The translations under genes were made by a program, and so were the position numbers. 64,000 bases of DNA from JAMXLO01 sp037201625. GTDB lineage: Bacteria; Pseudomonadota; Alphaproteobacteria; Acetobacterales; Acetobacteraceae. The DNA is taken from positions 2,542,001 through 2,606,000 of the forward strand of contig JBBCGR010000003.1 in the NCBI GenBank assembly GCA_037201625.1, in the 5' to 3' direction. Shown one piece after another: positions 61,984 to 64,000 of the stretch (its first letter is position 1; the number at the start of each line of letters is the position of its first letter). The notes beneath the pieces were generated by a model that was not told the origin of the DNA, ran no database searches, and saw nothing but the letters and a program-made list of their open reading frames with translations.

Positions 61984-64000
61984 GTGATCAGACGCCTGCT
62001 GCTGTCCATGATTCTGCTGCCTCTGCTGTGCGGGGCAGCGGGTGCCGTCTCGCTCCCGCCGGTCGGACAGCGCGTCACCGCGACGATCGAGCTTTTCGGC
62101 CGGACGGTCCCGCTGCCTCCCGGCGCATGGCAGGTGGCCTCCACAGGCTACGGCCGGGTCACCGGCAGCGATCCCGGCCCCTACGGCACGATCGGCGGCG
62201 TGCTGCTGATCCGGCCAGACAGCCAGTCCAGCGAGTTCCTGCTGCTGCACACCAACCTTCTGCCGGTTCGTGGCGGCTGGGGCCAACCATCCGAATGCAC
62301 CGACGACAAGGCGCTGTTCCAGAGCGTCGGCGAGCCGCGCAACCTGCAGAACGCGTGCTCGTTCGTGCTGCCGCTGCGCCGGGCACAGCTTCTGCACTCC
62401 GGGCTGCCGGCCATCGCCTCGATCGCCGATGCGGCGCGGCTCGACGACATGCTGCCGTCCTGGGCGCTGGTCAGCGGTTTCCGCGTCAGCGACCGCCGCG
62501 ACATGCTGGACATCCGCTACGGCATCGCGCCGCGCCGGCCCGAGCCAGGGGCGTGGTTCGCCGACCAGCCGCCGACCCTCCCGGCCTATCGCAGCGTGGT
62601 GCGCGAACTGGGCGACTGGGCGCAGGCGGCACGCAAGGCGGCGCAGGCGTCGTTGCGCGACCCGGCCACGCAGGTCGCCGCCCTGCCGCCCGTGACACTC
62701 GGCATGCGCGATGTCGCCCGCGATGCGGCACAGGAGCAGATCTCGGCCCTGCAACTCGGGCTCTACAAGCTGGCGACCTATCGCGTACCGTCGACCGCGT
62801 TCGGCCTCGCGGTCTCCACCATCGCGGTGGGCAACATCTATTTCGGCGCCTGGATCACCCTGTGGCAGTCGCTGACCCACAGCGCGGTGTTTCTCGGCAA
62901 CGAGCTTGCCTGGGAGTGGCCGACCGCCACGCCGGTGATGCGGCTGGTCGGCACGCCGGCCAGCCCGCCAGTACCGGTCGCGCGACGCGCCGTCCCTGCC
63001 GCCGATGATGACTCGCTGGTGCAGCTTGCCGCGAACTCCGCCACGCTGCCGGCCGGCACCATGCCGCTACGAGGCCGCTATCCGGTCGACGGCAAGCAGG
63101 TGCCGCTGCCGGCCGGACGCTGGACCGTGCTGCACAGCACCGCGAACGGCGGCTTCACCGGCACGGTGCTCGGCAGGCTCGACGGCCACGACCTGCTCGG
63201 GCTGGTGGTGATCCACAGCAACATCGAGCAGACGCCGGGTATCCTCGGACCATCGGCGGAGTGCGGCCGCGGCGACATCGCGTTCGCCGTCACCCGCTAC
63301 GACACGCCCGAGGACGGCTTCTGCGTCTACGGCAAGCGCGTCATGCCGATGGCGTCCGACGAGCGTGCCCTGCGCGACAATCGCCTGTGGGCCGAGGCGG
63401 CGCAGAAGCTGGCGGACCAGGGGATCGGCGTTCCCGCACATCTCCTGATGGTGGGCGCGCGCGCCCGCACCCAGCGGAACTTCATCGACGCCCGCTACTA
63501 CTTCGCCCTGGGAGCGGACGATCCCGACACCGCTCTGCGTGCCTGGGCGGACCTGGTGCAGGAGCCGATGGAGCAGGGCGTCCGCGGCCGGCTGCCCGGC
63601 GATGCCGAGCCGCTGCCCTGGCCGTGGGAGATGGCGGCGGTGCAGGCCGCGACCGTCGCCCAGGGCCGCGCCACGCTGCTGGACCTGCGAGCCGCCGGCA
63701 TCATCCCGCAGGCTGAACTCGAGCGGCAGTTGGCCGTGGCGGATGCGGCAATGGCCGACCGCGAGCAGCAGCGCCTGTCACTCTGGGGACGCTCGTTCCT
63801 CAAGGTCGCCACCTACCGGGTCGCGGCCTACCTCGATGGTGCCGCGGTGCAGATGTTCTTCACCGGCAGCCCGGTGCAGGGCGTCGCGGTCGCCACTGTC
63901 CATGCGGTGGCCAAGCCGCTGCTCGCCTACGGCAACGAGATCTACTGGGCGCAATCGGCGCACGGCAAGGCGCCGGCGGCCCTGCTGACCGCGAACTTCC
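61984..64000 (+). CDS. Secreted protein with two beta-rich plus DUF2061-like units (runs off the window)
   Basis: An uninterrupted frame of 672 codons starts at GTG 61984 (GAGGA 4 bp upstream) and is still open at 64000. The N-terminus IRRLLLSMILLPLLCGAAGA is a signal peptide. Two similar units follow. Each has a beta-rich part with a VPLPxGxW motif and a cysteine pair (about residues 28-135 and 355-460), a helical stretch, then a hydrophobic DUF2061-like segment: YKLATYRV with GNELAW near 260-310, and LKVATYRV with GNEIYW near 603-660. The beta-rich part is not recognised. Each unit could be membrane-anchored through its DUF2061-like helices. Function unknown. Confidence 0.75.
   Translation, partial: MIRRLLLSMILLPLLCGAAGAVSLPPVGQRVTATIELFGRTVPLPPGAWQVASTGYGRVTGSDPGPYGTIGGVLLIRPDSQSSEFLLLHTNLLPVRGGWGQPSECTDDKALFQSVGEPRNLQNACSFVLPLRRAQLLHSGLPAIASIADAARLDDMLPSWALVSGFRVSDRRDMLDIRYGIAPRRPEPGAWFADQPPTLPAYRSVVRELGDWAQAARKAAQASLRDPATQVAALPPVTLGMRDVARDAAQEQISALQLGLYKLATYRVPSTAFGLAVSTIAVGNIYFGAWITLWQSLTHSAVFLGNELAWEWPTATPVMRLVGTPASPPVPVARRAVPAADDDSLVQLAANSATLPAGTMPLRGRYPVDGKQVPLPAGRWTVLHSTANGGFTGTVLGRLDGHDLLGLVVIHSNIEQTPGILGPSAECGRGDIAFAVTRYDTPEDGFCVYGKRVMPMASDERALRDNRLWAEAAQKLADQGIGVPAHLLMVGARARTQRNFIDARYYFALGADDPDTALRAWADLVQEPMEQGVRGRLPGDAEPLPWPWEMAAVQAATVAQGRATLLDLRAAGIIPQAELERQLAVADAAMADREQQRLSLWGRSFLKVATYRVAAYLDGAAVQMFFTGSPVQGVAVATVHAVAKPLLAYGNEIYWAQSAHGKAPAALLTANF

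Noticed and set aside
59721..63008. 1095-codon plus-strand open frame
   Set aside because: It crosses the minus-strand MFS gene, the Bcr/CflA gene and the start of the secreted protein in a different frame. Its product is Arg/His/Gln-rich with no motif, a GC-rich shadow.

Overview
The window looks like chromosomal DNA of a high-GC alphaproteobacterium, most probably an Acetobacteraceae-type member of the Rhodospirillales. The reasons are the very GC-rich codon use, the two large porins opening with MRKFLLASVATLGA, the DUF3576-leuS-lptE-holA block and the mnmG-rsmG-parA-parB block. The family placement is an inference; no rRNA or other marker gene is present. No tRNA, rRNA, transposase, phage gene or CRISPR array was seen.

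Layout. 1-9.5 kb: end of an MFS transporter, a TPR/SPOR lipoprotein, a small ORF whose start lies in a 13-bp hairpin, NIPSNAP, SnoaL-like, LigB-type dioxygenase, HdeD-like, Kup potassium transporter, MarR regulator and free-methionine sulfoxide reductase. 8.8-12 kb: YggS, a DUF6165-like protein and a TPR/glycosyltransferase-like protein in one operon, plus a ThiE-like protein. 12-19.4 kb: two near-identical porins flanking a two-component system and a LysR regulator. 19.5-24.4 kb: DUF3576 lipoprotein, leuS, lptE, holA. 24.4-25.3 kb: tandem repeats and a SET-domain gene.

25.3-33 kb (minus strand): an MFS carrier, a PLP-dependent decarboxylase, two SsuC/TauC-type permeases, a binding protein, an ATPase and a GMC oxidoreductase, apparently one operon. 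33-36.3 kb: a CPA2 cation/proton antiporter and an MmgE/PrpD protein. 36.3-51.3 kb: a nitrogen-scavenging region with L-asparaginase, RutA, two PuuE-like allantoinases, an allantoin/hydantoin-type racemase, two complete spermidine/putrescine-type ABC transporters and an amidase. Each transporter's gene set ends in its own PuuE homologue, so the likely job is uptake and ring opening of ureides or other cyclic amides.

52.1-56.3 kb: mnmG-rsmG-parA-parB with a parS-like site inside rsmG. In many bacteria this block lies near the replication origin. 56.4-61.7 kb: a DUF35 protein with a thiolase-like partner, a luciferase-like oxidoreductase and two MFS transporters. A secreted protein with a duplicated beta-rich plus DUF2061-like architecture runs off the right edge.

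Quality caution: reading frames break repeatedly between 20.3 and 28.7 kb (leuS, holA, SET, GMC, ABC ATPase, binding protein), and once each at 14.8 and 57.4 kb. The breaks are single-base indels in otherwise well-conserved coding sequence. They include the normally essential leuS and holA, so sequencing or assembly error is more likely than real gene decay. These genes are therefore listed as CDS across their full extent.
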